A stretch of DNA of 23,696 nt from positions 1 to 23,696 of the forward strand of contig JBDNFD010000103.1 of the NCBI GenBank assembly GCA_041689995.1, written 5' to 3'. Below are positions 7,576 through 15,513 of the stretch, piece by piece. Numbering within the stretch: position 1 is the stretch's first letter; every line of letters starts with the position of its first letter. Under the pieces are notes generated by a model, which was not told the DNA's origin, ran no database searches, and was given only the letters and a program-made list of their open reading frames with translations. Position numbers and translations under genes: made by a program. The DNA is from DASSWG01 sp041689995. Lineage in GTDB: Bacteria > Bacteroidota > Bacteroidia > Flavobacteriales > Flavobacteriaceae.

Positions 7576-8679
7576 ATGAAAATACTTGTAGGCATCGCCA
7601 GAATTTTTGTTGGAATTTTATTCATTTTTAGTGGTTTCATCAAACTGAACGACCCGATTGGATTCTCTTATAAACTTGAGGAATATTTTGGCGCCGGGGT
7701 ATTGAATTTGGAATTTTTGATTCCGTATGCTTTAATGATTGCCGTGTTCATTGTTATCTTCGAATTCATGCTCGGCGTCACACTGCTTTTGGGCTACGCA
7801 CCTATTTTTACTCGTTGGAGTTTGCTCCTAATGATTTTATTTTTCACCTTTCTGACCTTCTATTCCGCTTATTTTAACAAGGTGACTGACTGTGGCTGTT
7901 TTGGCGATGCTATTCCGCTAACTCCGTGGGAATCATTTTGGAAAGATATTATTTTGCTGGTTCTGATTGTGCTTATTTTCTTCAATAGAAAATATCTTAC
8001 GCCATGGTTTGTTCCCGCAAAGACACAAAAGTGGATCGTTTTTGTGGTGATGATCGCGTGCTTGTGGTTTGCATATCACGTTTTAATGCATTTACCGCTC
8101 ATCGATTTTAGGCCGTATAAGGAAGGTGCGAATATTGAAGCGGGAATGTCCACTCCCGAAGGCGCAAAAAAGGCAATAATTGAGTATAAATGGAAATTTA
8201 TGGTGGATGGAAAGGAAAAAATCGTGACTACCAATGGAAGTTATCCCGATGTAAACGGGGAACTTATTGAAGTGAATACCAATATGATGGATCCCGGATA
8301 TGAACCACCTATTCACGACTTTTCAATTATGAAAGACGACGAAGATTATACCTCGGAATTTTTAGCGACCGATAAATTATTGATCATCACTTCTTATGAT
8401 TTGGCTAAAAGCGATCCGGAAGGTTGGCCCGCCATTGAAGAAGCTGCAAAAAATGCCGAGGAAAATGGATATACAGTGATCGGTCTTTCTGCTTCTGGTG
8501 CGGAGGCAATACAATCTTTGAAAGCTAAATATAACCTAGATTTCGATTTTTATTCCGCCGATGTTACAGCCATAAAAACCATTGTTCGGGCAAATCCTGG
8601 TTTGGTGAAATTGCACGAAGGAACCGTTTTACAAAAGCTTCATTGGAACGATACGGAAAAATTGAAAGTTGGAGAGTGA
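7576..8679 (+). CDS. BT_3928-like DoxX-family membrane protein with thioredoxin-like C-terminal domain
   Basis: A 367-residue protein from ATG 7576; an upstream TTG at 7558 would add six residues. The first ~180 residues form a DoxX/MauE-type module: about five membrane segments with FSGFIKLNDPIGF in the first and CGCFGD (106-111) after the third, a motif shared with MauE-like proteins. The rest is soluble and follows a thioredoxin-like pattern (KLLIITSYDLAKSDPEGW ... GLVKLHEGTVLQKLHW), but the CxxC is missing. In Bacteroidota this combined architecture is annotated as the BT_3928 family; its role is not established, though a link to quinone or disulfide chemistry is plausible. It precedes the permease by 75 bp on the same strand, so co-transcription is possible. 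Confidence 0.9.
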   Translation: MKILVGIARIFVGILFIFSGFIKLNDPIGFSYKLEEYFGAGVLNLEFLIPYALMIAVFIVIFEFMLGVTLLLGYAPIFTRWSLLLMILFFTFLTFYSAYFNKVTDCGCFGDAIPLTPWESFWKDIILLVLIVLIFFNRKYLTPWFVPAKTQKWIVFVVMIACLWFAYHVLMHLPLIDFRPYKEGANIEAGMSTPEGAKKAIIEYKWKFMVDGKEKIVTTNGSYPDVNGELIEVNTNMMDPGYEPPIHDFSIMKDDEDYTSEFLATDKLLIITSYDLAKSDPEGWPAIEEAAKNAEENGYTVIGLSASGAEAIQSLKAKYNLDFDFYSADVTAIKTIVRANPGLVKLHEGTVLQKLHWNDTEKLKVGE

Positions 8680-8754
8680 TTTTAGTTTTAAGCCAATAAA
8701 ACCTATTAGGTTTAGAAACACCGAAAATAAAACAGGAAGCACCCAGAAACCAAT

Positions 8755-9828
8755 TTGTTTAAATACGCATTACATAAATTAGGATATGCGCTGCTCACCT
8801 TATTGGGAGTGGTTACCGTAGTATTTTTCCTTTTTACCGTGCTTCCCGGCGATCCCGCAAAAATGATGTTGGGACAAAATCAGACGGAGGAACAGTTGTT
8901 GGTAATCCGCGCTAAATATGGGTTCGACGAACCTTTGTTTACACAATATCTTTATTATCTGAACGATTTATCACCTATTTCATTACATTCCACCAATCCA
9001 GTGGATTATACTTTTTTACGAAAGGGAAAATATAATGCGCTGCCATTGTTTGCTATTGGGAACAAAATCTTGGTTTTGAAAACTCCCTATTTGCGCGAAT
9101 CTTTTCAAAAAAACGGCAAAGAAGTTTCTGCCATCATCGGGGAAACCTTGCCCAATACAATTATTTTGGCGGTAAGTGCTATTGGGATTGCGCTATTGTT
9201 GGGAATTTTTCTCGGAATTATTTCTGCGTTGAACAAAGATACTTGGATCGATCGTGCCATTCAAGTGGTGAGCACGGTGGGAATGAGCGTGCCGTCTTTT
9301 TTTAGTGCCATCATTTTTGCTTGGCTTTTCGGATTTGTGCTGCACGAATTCACCCATTTGAACATGACCGGAAGCTTATATGAACTGGATGATTTCGGGG
9401 AAGAAAATGTTTTGAAACTGAAGAATTTACTTTTGCCGGCAGTGGTTCTCGGTATTCGTCCGTTAGCAGTGGTGGTGCAATTAATGCGGAATTCACTTTT
9501 GGAAGTTTTGCAGCAAGATTACATCCGAACCGCCCAGGCAAAAGGATTGTCCATCTCGCGTATCATCCGGAAACACGCATTGAAAAATTCCATGAACCCT
9601 GTGGTTACGACTATTTCTGGCTGGTTTGCGTCCATGCTTGCGGGAGCGGTTTTTGTGGAATATATTTTTGGTTGGAATGGTTTGGGAAAAGAAATCGTGG
9701 AAGCCCTGAACAAACTGGATTTACCAGTGATAATGGGTGCAGTTTTGACTATTGCGACCACTTTTATCCTCATCAATATTTTTGTCGATATAATTTATGG
9801 TTGGCTCGATCCGAAAGTTAATGGTTAA
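8755..9828 (+). CDS. DppB/OppB-type ABC transporter permease
   Basis: A 357-residue permease of the dipeptide/oligopeptide/nickel ABC importer class. It opens with the typical first segment (LGYALLTLLGVVTVVFFLFTVLPGDP) and the QTEEQLLVIRAKYGFDEPL loop. A longer-than-usual periplasmic stretch follows (about residues 70-120). The cytoplasmic EAA loop is clear (DYIRTAQAKGLSISRIIRKH, near residue 258), followed by the family ending ...AGAVFVEYIFGWNGLGKEI. The start is TTG at 8755; no ATG lies near, and an AGGAAG sits 15 bp upstream. The partner permease, ATPases and binding protein are not in this window, so the transported solute cannot be inferred. Confidence 0.92.
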   Translation: MFKYALHKLGYALLTLLGVVTVVFFLFTVLPGDPAKMMLGQNQTEEQLLVIRAKYGFDEPLFTQYLYYLNDLSPISLHSTNPVDYTFLRKGKYNALPLFAIGNKILVLKTPYLRESFQKNGKEVSAIIGETLPNTIILAVSAIGIALLLGIFLGIISALNKDTWIDRAIQVVSTVGMSVPSFFSAIIFAWLFGFVLHEFTHLNMTGSLYELDDFGEENVLKLKNLLLPAVVLGIRPLAVVVQLMRNSLLEVLQQDYIRTAQAKGLSISRIIRKHALKNSMNPVVTTISGWFASMLAGAVFVEYIFGWNGLGKEIVEALNKLDLPVIMGAVLTIATTFILINIFVDIIYGWLDPKVNG

Positions 9829-9856
9829 AGCACTGCCAACTACCACTGCCAACTGA

Positions 9857-10333
9857 TCACTTTTTCTTCAGAATCAAAGCTACAATTGCTGCGGTTACGA
9901 TTCCGGCAGAAAGTGCGAAGAAAGCCGATTGGAACATGTAGGTGGAAAGATTGAAATATTGTTCTGCAATATCGGTTTTCATCAAATCATTGGAAACGTT
10001 GTAATCGATGAGATTTTTAAAGAAATCTGGACTAATGAAAGTATGGACCACAAATTGTACAAAGGGCATAAAAGCAGCAATAATAACGGAAAGAATGGAA
10101 CCCGACAAAAATCCTTGTTGCCAGTTCATATTTCCGTTATAATATTCTTCGCGCTTTTCTCGGATTTCAATCACATAAATTATTATGGCCAAAATTCCAA
10201 AAAGATTGGTATAAATAGCTTCTTTTTCGATTGATTCCCCATGCCAACCCATCAGTTGTTCAAAACTCATCCACGCCAAGAAAATCAGCGTGAAAATAAT
10301 GGCCCATTTTACTTCGATTTTGAATTTTTTCAT
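9857..10333 (-). CDS. DUF4199 domain-containing membrane protein
   Basis: A 158-residue integral membrane protein with four predicted segments. The Bacteroidota DUF4199 pattern is recognisable: a first helix ending FEQLMGWHGESIEKE, a conserved YIIEIREKR-like stretch (YVIEIREKREEYYNGNMNW), a G-rich third segment, and a C-terminal pair ending in LILKKK. The ATG at 10333 is preferred to the upstream TTG (10360), whose added residues do not fit the family. Function is unknown. It converges on the permease gene, with 28 bp between stops that hold two copies of CACTGCCAACT. Confidence 0.88.
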   Translation of the reverse strand: MKKFKIEVKWAIIFTLIFLAWMSFEQLMGWHGESIEKEAIYTNLFGILAIIIYVIEIREKREEYYNGNMNWQQGFLSGSILSVIIAAFMPFVQFVVHTFISPDFFKNLIDYNVSNDLMKTDIAEQYFNLSTYMFQSAFFALSAGIVTAAIVALILKKK

Positions 10334-10380
10334 TGGTTTTATGATATAGGCCGTAAGCAATAAGCAATATGCTGTAAGCC

Positions 10381-10472
10381 GATTAAAGGATTAAGGATTA
10401 AGGATTAATGATTAACGATTAATGATTAACGATTAAGGATTAAGGATTAAGGATTAATGATTAACGATTAAT
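10381..10472. repeat. GATTAAN heptamer array
   Basis: Thirteen GATTAA units follow one another at 7-bp steps (the first at 8). The seventh base varies in an ordered way: G,G,T,C,T,C,G,G,G,T,C,T from the second unit on. The succession G-G-G-T-C-T appears to occur twice, so the array may have grown by copying a larger block. It is non-coding and sits upstream of the DUF4199 gene. It is too short and too regular for CRISPR and has no spacers. Confidence 0.85.
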
Positions 10473-10514
10473 GATTTTTCATTCAAACCATTAAACCATA
10501 CGAAATACTATCCC

Positions 10515-10790
10515 GGAACCCTGAACCTTGAACCTTGAACCTTGAACCTTGAACCTTGAACCTTGAACCCTGAACCTTGAACCTTGAATCCATTTTACTC
10601 CACAACACACATTTTGAATTTTGAACCCTGAACCTTGAACCCTGAACCTTGAACCTTGAATTTTGAATCCATTTTACTCCACAACACACATTTTGAATCT
10701 TGAACCCTGAACCTTGAACCTTGAACCCTGAACCTTGAACCCTGAACCTTGAACCTTGAACCTTGAACCTTGAACCTTGAACCTTGAATC
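10515..10790. repeat. (C/T)TGAACC heptamer array in three blocks downstream of secA
   Basis: About 26 exact YTGAACC heptamers fall into three blocks (about 9, 5 and 12 units). They are separated by two ~23-bp spacers containing CATTTTACTCCACAACACAC. The spacer begins with 18 bp identical to the secA 3' end (GAATCCATTTTACTCCAC occurs at 10586, 10665 and, over the true stop, 10786). On the secA strand the unit reads GGTTCAA, which encodes the same heptapeptide GSRFKVQ in all three frames with no stops, explaining the long artificial ORFs here. Such heptamer arrays are usual length-variable sequences in this phylum. Confidence 0.9.
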
Positions 10791-10794
10791 CATT

Positions 10795-13700
10795 TTACTC
10801 CACTACAACCCAATCTCCTTTTTCCAATAAAGGAATTGCTTGTTTGTATTTGAGGGTTTTGTTCTCGCCGTTCATTACGTTTTTTATGGTGACTTTCTCA
10901 TTGCGACCAATTTTTGGATGATCGCGTACAATAGTTTCCGTAACCTGCGGCCGTTGACTGGCTTGTTGACCGGCAGCACGATTTTGAGCTGTGCGTTCAT
11001 CCAAGTTATGAACCTCGTCCTTTTGCGTTTGTAAATTTTCTTTCGGGCGTCGTAGTTGTGCTTCCTGAACATTGGTATTGTCCTGATTTGGCAATTCTCC
11101 TTTGAACAAAAATGAAATGACATCTTTGTTCACTTCCTCCAACATTGCTTTAAATAGTTCAAAGGCTTCGAATTTGTAAATCAATAACGGATCTTTTTGT
11201 TCATGTACCGCCAGTTGTACACTTTGTTTCAGTTCGTCCATTTTTCGCAAATGGGTTTTCCATGCATCGTCGATTATGGCCAACGTGATATTCTTTTCGA
11301 AATCTGTGACAAGTTGTTTTCCCTCGGAATGATATGCTTTTTCTAAATTTGTAGCTACCTGAATGGTTTTTGCACCATCGGTAAATGGGACCGCGATTCG
11401 TTCAAATTTATTTCCCTGTTCTTCATAAACCCGCTTAATTACCGGAAATGCAAGTTCGGCATTGCGTTGCATTTTTTCTTGGTAATATTCGTAGGCAGAC
11501 TTATAGATTTCCCCAGTGATTTTTTCGGCGGTCATTCGACCAAATTCTTCCTTGGAAACCGGTGAGCTCATCGAGAAGTATCGGATCAGTTCAAATTCAA
11601 AATTTTTGTGATCTGATGTTGCTTTGTTGGTTTCGGTGATGGCTTCTGCAGTGTCGTAAATCATGTTGGCGATATCGACACGCAGCCTTTCTCCAAAAAG
11701 GGCGTGATATCGTCGCTTGTATATTACTTCGCGTTGCGCGTTCATTACGTCATCATATTCCAACAGTCGTTTTCGGATACCAAAGTTGTTTTCCTCTACT
11801 TTTTTCTGTGCGCGTTCAATGGATTTTGAAATCATGGAATGTTGGATCACTTCTCCTTCTTCCAAGCCCATTCTATCCATTAATTTGGCGATTTTTTCGC
11901 TTCCAAAAAGTCGCATTAAATTGTCTTCCAACGAGGCGTAAAACTGAGAACTTCCCAGATCTCCTTGTCGCCCGGCACGACCACGCAACTGCCTGTCAAC
12001 ACGTCGGGAGTCGTGGCGTTCCGTACCAATGATCGCCAAACCGCCAACTTCTTTCACTTCCTTGCCCAATTTTATGTCCGTTCCACGACCTGCCATGTTT
12101 GTGGCGATGGTTACGATGCCAGATTGTCCGGCTTCTTCCACAATTTCGGCTTCTTTTTTGTGTAATTTGGCATTCAATACATTATGCGGGACACTTCGAA
12201 GTTGCAACATTCGACTTAATAACTCCGAAATTTCAACAGAAGTGGTTCCAATCAAAACAGGGCGACCCGCTTTTGAAAGCTCCGTGACCTGATCTATAAC
12301 CGCGTTATATTTTTCACGTTTGGTTTTATATACCAAATCTTCCTGATCATTTCTTGCGATTGGCCGGTTAGTGGGAATTTCCACTACATCCAATTCATAG
12401 ATTTCCCATAATTCACCAGCTTCCGTTACCGCCGTACCAGTCATACCAGAGAGTTTGCGGTACATTCTGAAATAATTCTGAAGGGTAATGGTCGCAAAAG
12501 TTTGGGTGGCATCTTCGATTTTTACGTTTTCTTTCGCCTCGATAGCTTGGTGCAAACCATCGCTATATCGGCGTCCTTCCATCACACGACCAGTTTGTTC
12601 ATCGACGATTTTCACTTTGTTGTCCATCACCACATATTCATCGTCTTTTTCAAAAAGTGTGTAGGCTTTCAAAAGTTGGCGCATGGTGTGAATTCGTTCA
12701 CTTTTTACGCTATAATCGCGGAACAACTCTTCCTTTTTCTCCATTTCTTCTTCCTTGGAGAGACCTTCTTTTTCAATTTTTGCCAGTTCCATTCCGATTT
12801 CCGGCATCACAAAAAAGTCTGGGTTTTCTTCCCCAGAAAGAAATTCAACGCCTTTGTCCGAAAGGTCTATTTGATTGTTTTTTTCCTCGATCACGAAATA
12901 AAGCTCTTCATCAACTTTGGGCATTTCGCGATTGTTGTCCTGCATGTAATGGTTTTCGGTTTTTTGCAGCAAGTGTTTGATTCCTTCTTCGCTCAAATAT
13001 TTAATTAAAGCTTTGTTTTTCGGAAGACCGCGGAAAACGCGCAATAATTTCAATCCTCCTTCTTTCGTGTCACCGGCAGCAATTAGTTTCTTTGCTTCTG
13101 CCAAAACCCCTGTCAAATATTTACGCTGGACATCTACAATTCTGGCAATTTCAGGCTTTAATTGATCAAATTCATGAATATCCCCTTTTGGGATTGGCCC
13201 AGAAATAATTAACGGAGTTCGGGCATCATCTACCAAAACGGAATCGACCTCATCCACAATCGCATAATTTGGGGAGCGTTGCACCAAATCATCGGGGGAG
13301 TGGCTCATGTTGTCACGCAGGTAGTCGAAACCAAATTCGTTGTTCGTTCCGTAGGTGACATCGGCATTGTAGGCTTTTCTACGGGCTACGGAATTTGGTT
13401 TGTGGTAATCGATGCAATCGACGCTCAATCCGTGGAATTCAAAAATTGGGGCCATCCAAGCGCTATCGCGTTTTGCCAAATAGTCGTTCACGGTGACCAA
13501 ATGCACGCCGTTTCCAGTCAATGCGTTCAAATAAACCGGCAAAGTGGCAACCAAGGTTTTTCCTTCGCCAGTTTGCATTTCCGCGATTTTTCCTTGGTGC
13601 ATGGCAACTCCGCCAATGAGCTGAACATCATAATGAACCATGTCCCAAGTAACTTCTTTTCCGGCGGCGTTCCAAGAATTTTTCCAGATCGCTTTATCAT

Positions 13701-14151
13701 CGACCAAGGTCACGTAATCTTTTTCAGCGGAAATTTGCCGGTCAAATTCGGTGGCCACAACTTCCATGGTGGGATTTGCAACAAATCGTTTGGCGGTTTC
13801 TTTGATAGTGGCAAAGGCCTCGGGAAGGATTTCGTACAAAATACCTTCCGAAATGTCGTAAGCTTTATCTTTTAATAAATCTACTTCTGCGTAAATGTCT
13901 TCTTTTCGAGAGATATCGTTGGAAGTAGTTGCTTCTTCGTTCAACTTTTCAATTTGGTCATGTACTTCTTTAAGCCCTTCCGCGATTTTTTCTTTAAAAG
14001 TACTAGTTTTTCCACGAAGTTCATCCAAAGAGAGTTGTTCGAATTCGGTTTCGAAACTTTTAATTCTATCCACAAAAGGCATGATGGCTTTTACATCTTT
14101 TCGAGATTTATCGCCAATAAAAATTTTTATTACGGAGTCTAAAACGCTCAT
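10795..14151 (-). CDS. secA: Preprotein translocase ATPase SecA
   Basis: SecA is the cytosolic motor that drives unfolded preproteins through SecYEG using ATP. The 1,118-residue length matches the long flavobacterial form, with an insert-rich NBD1. Visible motifs: Walker A TGEGKT (194-199), DEVDSVLVDDAR (300-311), EQTGRVMEGRRYSDGLHQAI, SGMTGTA, TNMAGRGTDI, and the helicase motif HDSRRVDRQLRGRAGRQGD. The C-terminus (KYKQAIPLLEKGDWVVVE) lacks the CxCx(n)CH zinc motif found in many proteobacterial SecAs, which is normal for this group. It has its own promoter box (14174-14181) and is separated from the upstream DUF2795 gene by a terminator. Heptamer repeats start 5 bp past the stop. Confidence 0.98.
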   Translation of the reverse strand: MSVLDSVIKIFIGDKSRKDVKAIMPFVDRIKSFETEFEQLSLDELRGKTSTFKEKIAEGLKEVHDQIEKLNEEATTSNDISRKEDIYAEVDLLKDKAYDISEGILYEILPEAFATIKETAKRFVANPTMEVVATEFDRQISAEKDYVTLVDDKAIWKNSWNAAGKEVTWDMVHYDVQLIGGVAMHQGKIAEMQTGEGKTLVATLPVYLNALTGNGVHLVTVNDYLAKRDSAWMAPIFEFHGLSVDCIDYHKPNSVARRKAYNADVTYGTNNEFGFDYLRDNMSHSPDDLVQRSPNYAIVDEVDSVLVDDARTPLIISGPIPKGDIHEFDQLKPEIARIVDVQRKYLTGVLAEAKKLIAAGDTKEGGLKLLRVFRGLPKNKALIKYLSEEGIKHLLQKTENHYMQDNNREMPKVDEELYFVIEEKNNQIDLSDKGVEFLSGEENPDFFVMPEIGMELAKIEKEGLSKEEEMEKKEELFRDYSVKSERIHTMRQLLKAYTLFEKDDEYVVMDNKVKIVDEQTGRVMEGRRYSDGLHQAIEAKENVKIEDATQTFATITLQNYFRMYRKLSGMTGTAVTEAGELWEIYELDVVEIPTNRPIARNDQEDLVYKTKREKYNAVIDQVTELSKAGRPVLIGTTSVEISELLSRMLQLRSVPHNVLNAKLHKKEAEIVEEAGQSGIVTIATNMAGRGTDIKLGKEVKEVGGLAIIGTERHDSRRVDRQLRGRAGRQGDLGSSQFYASLEDNLMRLFGSEKIAKLMDRMGLEEGEVIQHSMISKSIERAQKKVEENNFGIRKRLLEYDDVMNAQREVIYKRRYHALFGERLRVDIANMIYDTAEAITETNKATSDHKNFEFELIRYFSMSSPVSKEEFGRMTAEKITGEIYKSAYEYYQEKMQRNAELAFPVIKRVYEEQGNKFERIAVPFTDGAKTIQVATNLEKAYHSEGKQLVTDFEKNITLAIIDDAWKTHLRKMDELKQSVQLAVHEQKDPLLIYKFEAFELFKAMLEEVNKDVISFLFKGELPNQDNTNVQEAQLRRPKENLQTQKDEVHNLDERTAQNRAAGQQASQRPQVTETIVRDHPKIGRNEKVTIKNVMNGENKTLKYKQAIPLLEKGDWVVVE

Positions 14152-14173
14152 GGGTTTTATAAATTTAAGGGTT

Positions 14174-14181
14174 CAAATGTA
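14174..14181 (-). promoter_or_regulatory. secA promoter -7 box (TACATTTG)
   Basis: TACATTTG on the minus strand matches TAnnTTTG, 22 bp upstream of the secA ATG and just past the terminator of the preceding gene. This gives secA independent expression. Confidence 0.6.
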
Positions 14182-14184
14182 CGC

Positions 14185-14213
14185 AAAAAAAAAAGTCCCG
14201 ATTAGAGACTTTT
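14185..14213 (-). terminator. Intrinsic terminator after DUF2795 gene
   Basis: Read on the minus strand, AAAAGTCTC and GGGACTTTT pair (9 bp, one T-G wobble) around a 5-base loop, followed by a run of T. It lies 20 bp past the stop of the DUF2795 gene and before the secA promoter. Confidence 0.85.
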
Positions 14214-14232
14214 CCATATTTCTGCGCTGTTG

Positions 14233-14454
14233 TCAATATTCATCTTCATTCCAAAGATAATCCTCGTCTGTGGGATAATCTGGCCAAATTTCATCGATAG
14301 AATCATAAGAATCACCTTCGTCTTCGATGGCTTGAAGGTTTTCAACGACTTCAAGAGGTGCTCCGGTCCTGATGGCGTAATCGATCAATTCGTCTTTGGT
14401 GGCCGGCCAAGGTGCGTCACTTAAATAGGATGCTAATTCTAATGTCCAATACAT
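14233..14454 (-). CDS. DUF2795 domain-containing protein (73 aa)
   Basis: A small, very acidic, soluble protein. Residues 1-42 match the DUF2795 pattern (YWTLELASYLSDAPWPATKDELIDYAIRTGAPLEVVENL), a helical domain resembling a winged-helix-like fold found in short bacterial proteins of unknown role. The C-terminal 30 residues are almost all acidic and aromatic (DSIDEIWPDYPTDEDYLW). It has a promoter box 25 bp upstream and a strong terminator downstream, so it is a single-gene unit despite lying next to secA. Confidence 0.88.
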   Translation of the reverse strand: MYWTLELASYLSDAPWPATKDELIDYAIRTGAPLEVVENLQAIEDEGDSYDSIDEIWPDYPTDEDYLWNEDEY

Positions 14455-14478
14455 CTATTAATGGGATTTAATTTTTTG

Positions 14479-14486
14479 CAAAAGTA
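14479..14486 (-). promoter_or_regulatory. Promoter -7 box (TACTTTTG) of DUF2795 gene
   Basis: TACTTTTG on the minus strand fits TAnnTTTG and lies 24 bp upstream of the ATG at 14454. No strong -33 element is visible. Confidence 0.55.
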
Positions 14487-14602
14487 ATTTTTTTGTTGAG
14501 AAAGCCAAGCTAAAATTCCATTATTTCAAGATTATTTCTAAGAACGTATTTTTATTCTTTAACTTTCTGCAAATGAAATAGTTGTAAAAAAATGATATTT
14601 TC

Positions 14603-15178
14603 TCAAGATTCCTTTTTGGGGAGCCATTGTATTTCATCAACTTCGAGGTCAAAAGACAATTTTCGTGCCAGCACAAATAAATAATCGGATAAACGATTCA
14701 AATATTTCAAAATATTTTCATCGAAGGGCTTCAATTCATAAAGTGCTGTGCTACAACGTTCTGCACGACGACAAACACACCGGCAAATATGACAGATTGA
14801 CGCTGCAGGATGTCCGCCCGGAAGTATGAAATGTGTCATTTCCGGCAAATTTTCGTTCATCTTGTCCATTTCGGTTTCCAATAGTTCAATATCTTCGGAA
14901 GATATCTTGGGAATGTTCAATCGCTCTTTGCCACTTCTTAAGGTGGCTTTTTTAGGATCGGTGGCCAACATGGAGCCCAGCGTGAACAGCTTGTTTTGTA
15001 TTTGCAATAAAATTCCCAAGGAGTGTGAATCGATTTTTTGATCGCGCAATAATCCGATATTGGCATTGAGTTCGTCCACGGTTCCGTAACTATCAATTCG
15101 AATGTGGTGTTTTGGAACGCGGGTTCCACCAAATAAGGCCGTGGTTCCTTTATCGCCGGTTTTGGTATATATTTTCAT
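14603..15178 (-). CDS. Cob(I)alamin adenosyltransferase, PduO type
   Basis: This enzyme transfers adenosyl from ATP to cob(I)alamin or cobinamide to make the coenzyme form, used for example by methylmalonyl-CoA mutase. From ATG 15178 it has 191 residues. The N-terminal ATP-binding signature TKTGDKGTT (5-13) is present, then RIDSYGTVDELNANIG, the catalytic region CRRAERCSTALYEL and the closing LNRLSDYLFVLARKL helix. Together these are diagnostic for the PduO/MMAB (not CobA or EutT) class. A longer ORF to 15217 adds 13 residues with no family support. A promoter lies directly upstream, back-to-back with the toxin-antitoxin promoter. No cobalamin synthesis genes are adjacent, so it may serve salvage. 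Confidence 0.95.
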   Translation of the reverse strand: MKIYTKTGDKGTTALFGGTRVPKHHIRIDSYGTVDELNANIGLLRDQKIDSHSLGILLQIQNKLFTLGSMLATDPKKATLRSGKERLNIPKISSEDIELLETEMDKMNENLPEMTHFILPGGHPAASICHICRCVCRRAERCSTALYELKPFDENILKYLNRLSDYLFVLARKLSFDLEVDEIQWLPKKES

Positions 15179-15203
15179 GAAAATTTGTTTTTTAGGTTTT
15201 CCA

Positions 15204-15235
15204 CGAAAATAAGCCAATGGAGTGGATCGGCAAAA
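15204..15235 (-). promoter_or_regulatory. Promoter of cobalamin adenosyltransferase gene
   Basis: Minus strand: TTTTG at 15235-15231, 19 bp, then TATTTTCG at 15211-15204, a one-mismatch version of TAnnTTTG at good spacing, 25 bp upstream of the ATG. It partly faces the plus-strand promoter at 15240-15267. Confidence 0.5.
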
Positions 15236-15239
15236 TGCT

Positions 15240-15267
15240 TTTGGGATTGAAATGATTTGTATATTTG
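15240..15267 (+). promoter_or_regulatory. Promoter of the HigB/HigA-type pair
   Basis: TTTG at 15240-15243 and TATATTTG at 15260-15267, spaced 16 bp (slightly short). Transcription would begin near 15273, inside the longest ORF of the toxin. This argues that the toxin starts at the ATG at 15288, not the GTG at 15222. Confidence 0.6.
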
Positions 15268-15287
15268 TTTCAGAACTTAATGCTTTA

Positions 15288-15512
15288 ATGGTTCAAAACA
15301 GAACTATTTTTGATGAAAGGAAGCTATCGATAAGCAAACTCACAGATGACTATCCCAACGCAAGTATTTTAAGAGATAATCGAATTGTTTTTAACATAAA
15401 GGGCAACGATTACCGACTGATTGTAAAATTTAACTTTGAATATCAACTCGCTTGGATACGATTTATAGGAACACATGCGGAATATGATAAAATTAACGCA
15501 AACGAAATTTAG
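15288..15512 (+). CDS. higB: HigB-family mRNA interferase toxin, N-terminally shortened
   Basis: The C-terminal two thirds match HigB_toxin (RelE-like fold, ribosome-dependent mRNA cleavage): DDYPNASILRDNRIVFNIKG, NDYRLIVKFNFEYQLAWIRF and IGTHAEYDKI. Family members normally have about 95-100 residues and begin with a helical region containing a conserved W-Y/L-x-E/D segment; that part is not recognisable here. The ORF is open back to a GTG at 15222 (96 aa), but those residues do not resemble the family and a promoter lies within them, so ATG 15288 (74 aa) is preferred. The antitoxin gene starts 1 bp after the stop. It may be an inactive or weakened toxin. Confidence 0.8.
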   Translation: MVQNRTIFDERKLSISKLTDDYPNASILRDNRIVFNIKGNDYRLIVKFNFEYQLAWIRFIGTHAEYDKINANEI

Positions 15513-15513
15513 G

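Noticed and set aside
10381..10790. CRISPR array
   Set aside because: Units are 7 bp without unique spacers and no cas genes are present.
10515..10790. tRNA-like elements, because GGTTCAA resembles a T-loop
   Set aside because: No acceptor, anticodon or D-arm pairing can be formed; the match comes from the simple repeat.
10483..10813. Long repeat ORFs encoding GSRFKVQ heptapeptides treated as one repeat protein
   Set aside because: A stop-free 7-bp repeat opens all three frames with the same peptide, so the long ORFs are expected by composition. Only the short stop-start-linked frames are kept, as a finding.
12502..13875. Plus-strand ORFs opposite secA
   Set aside because: They are antisense shadows of an intact, strongly conserved gene and have no family features.
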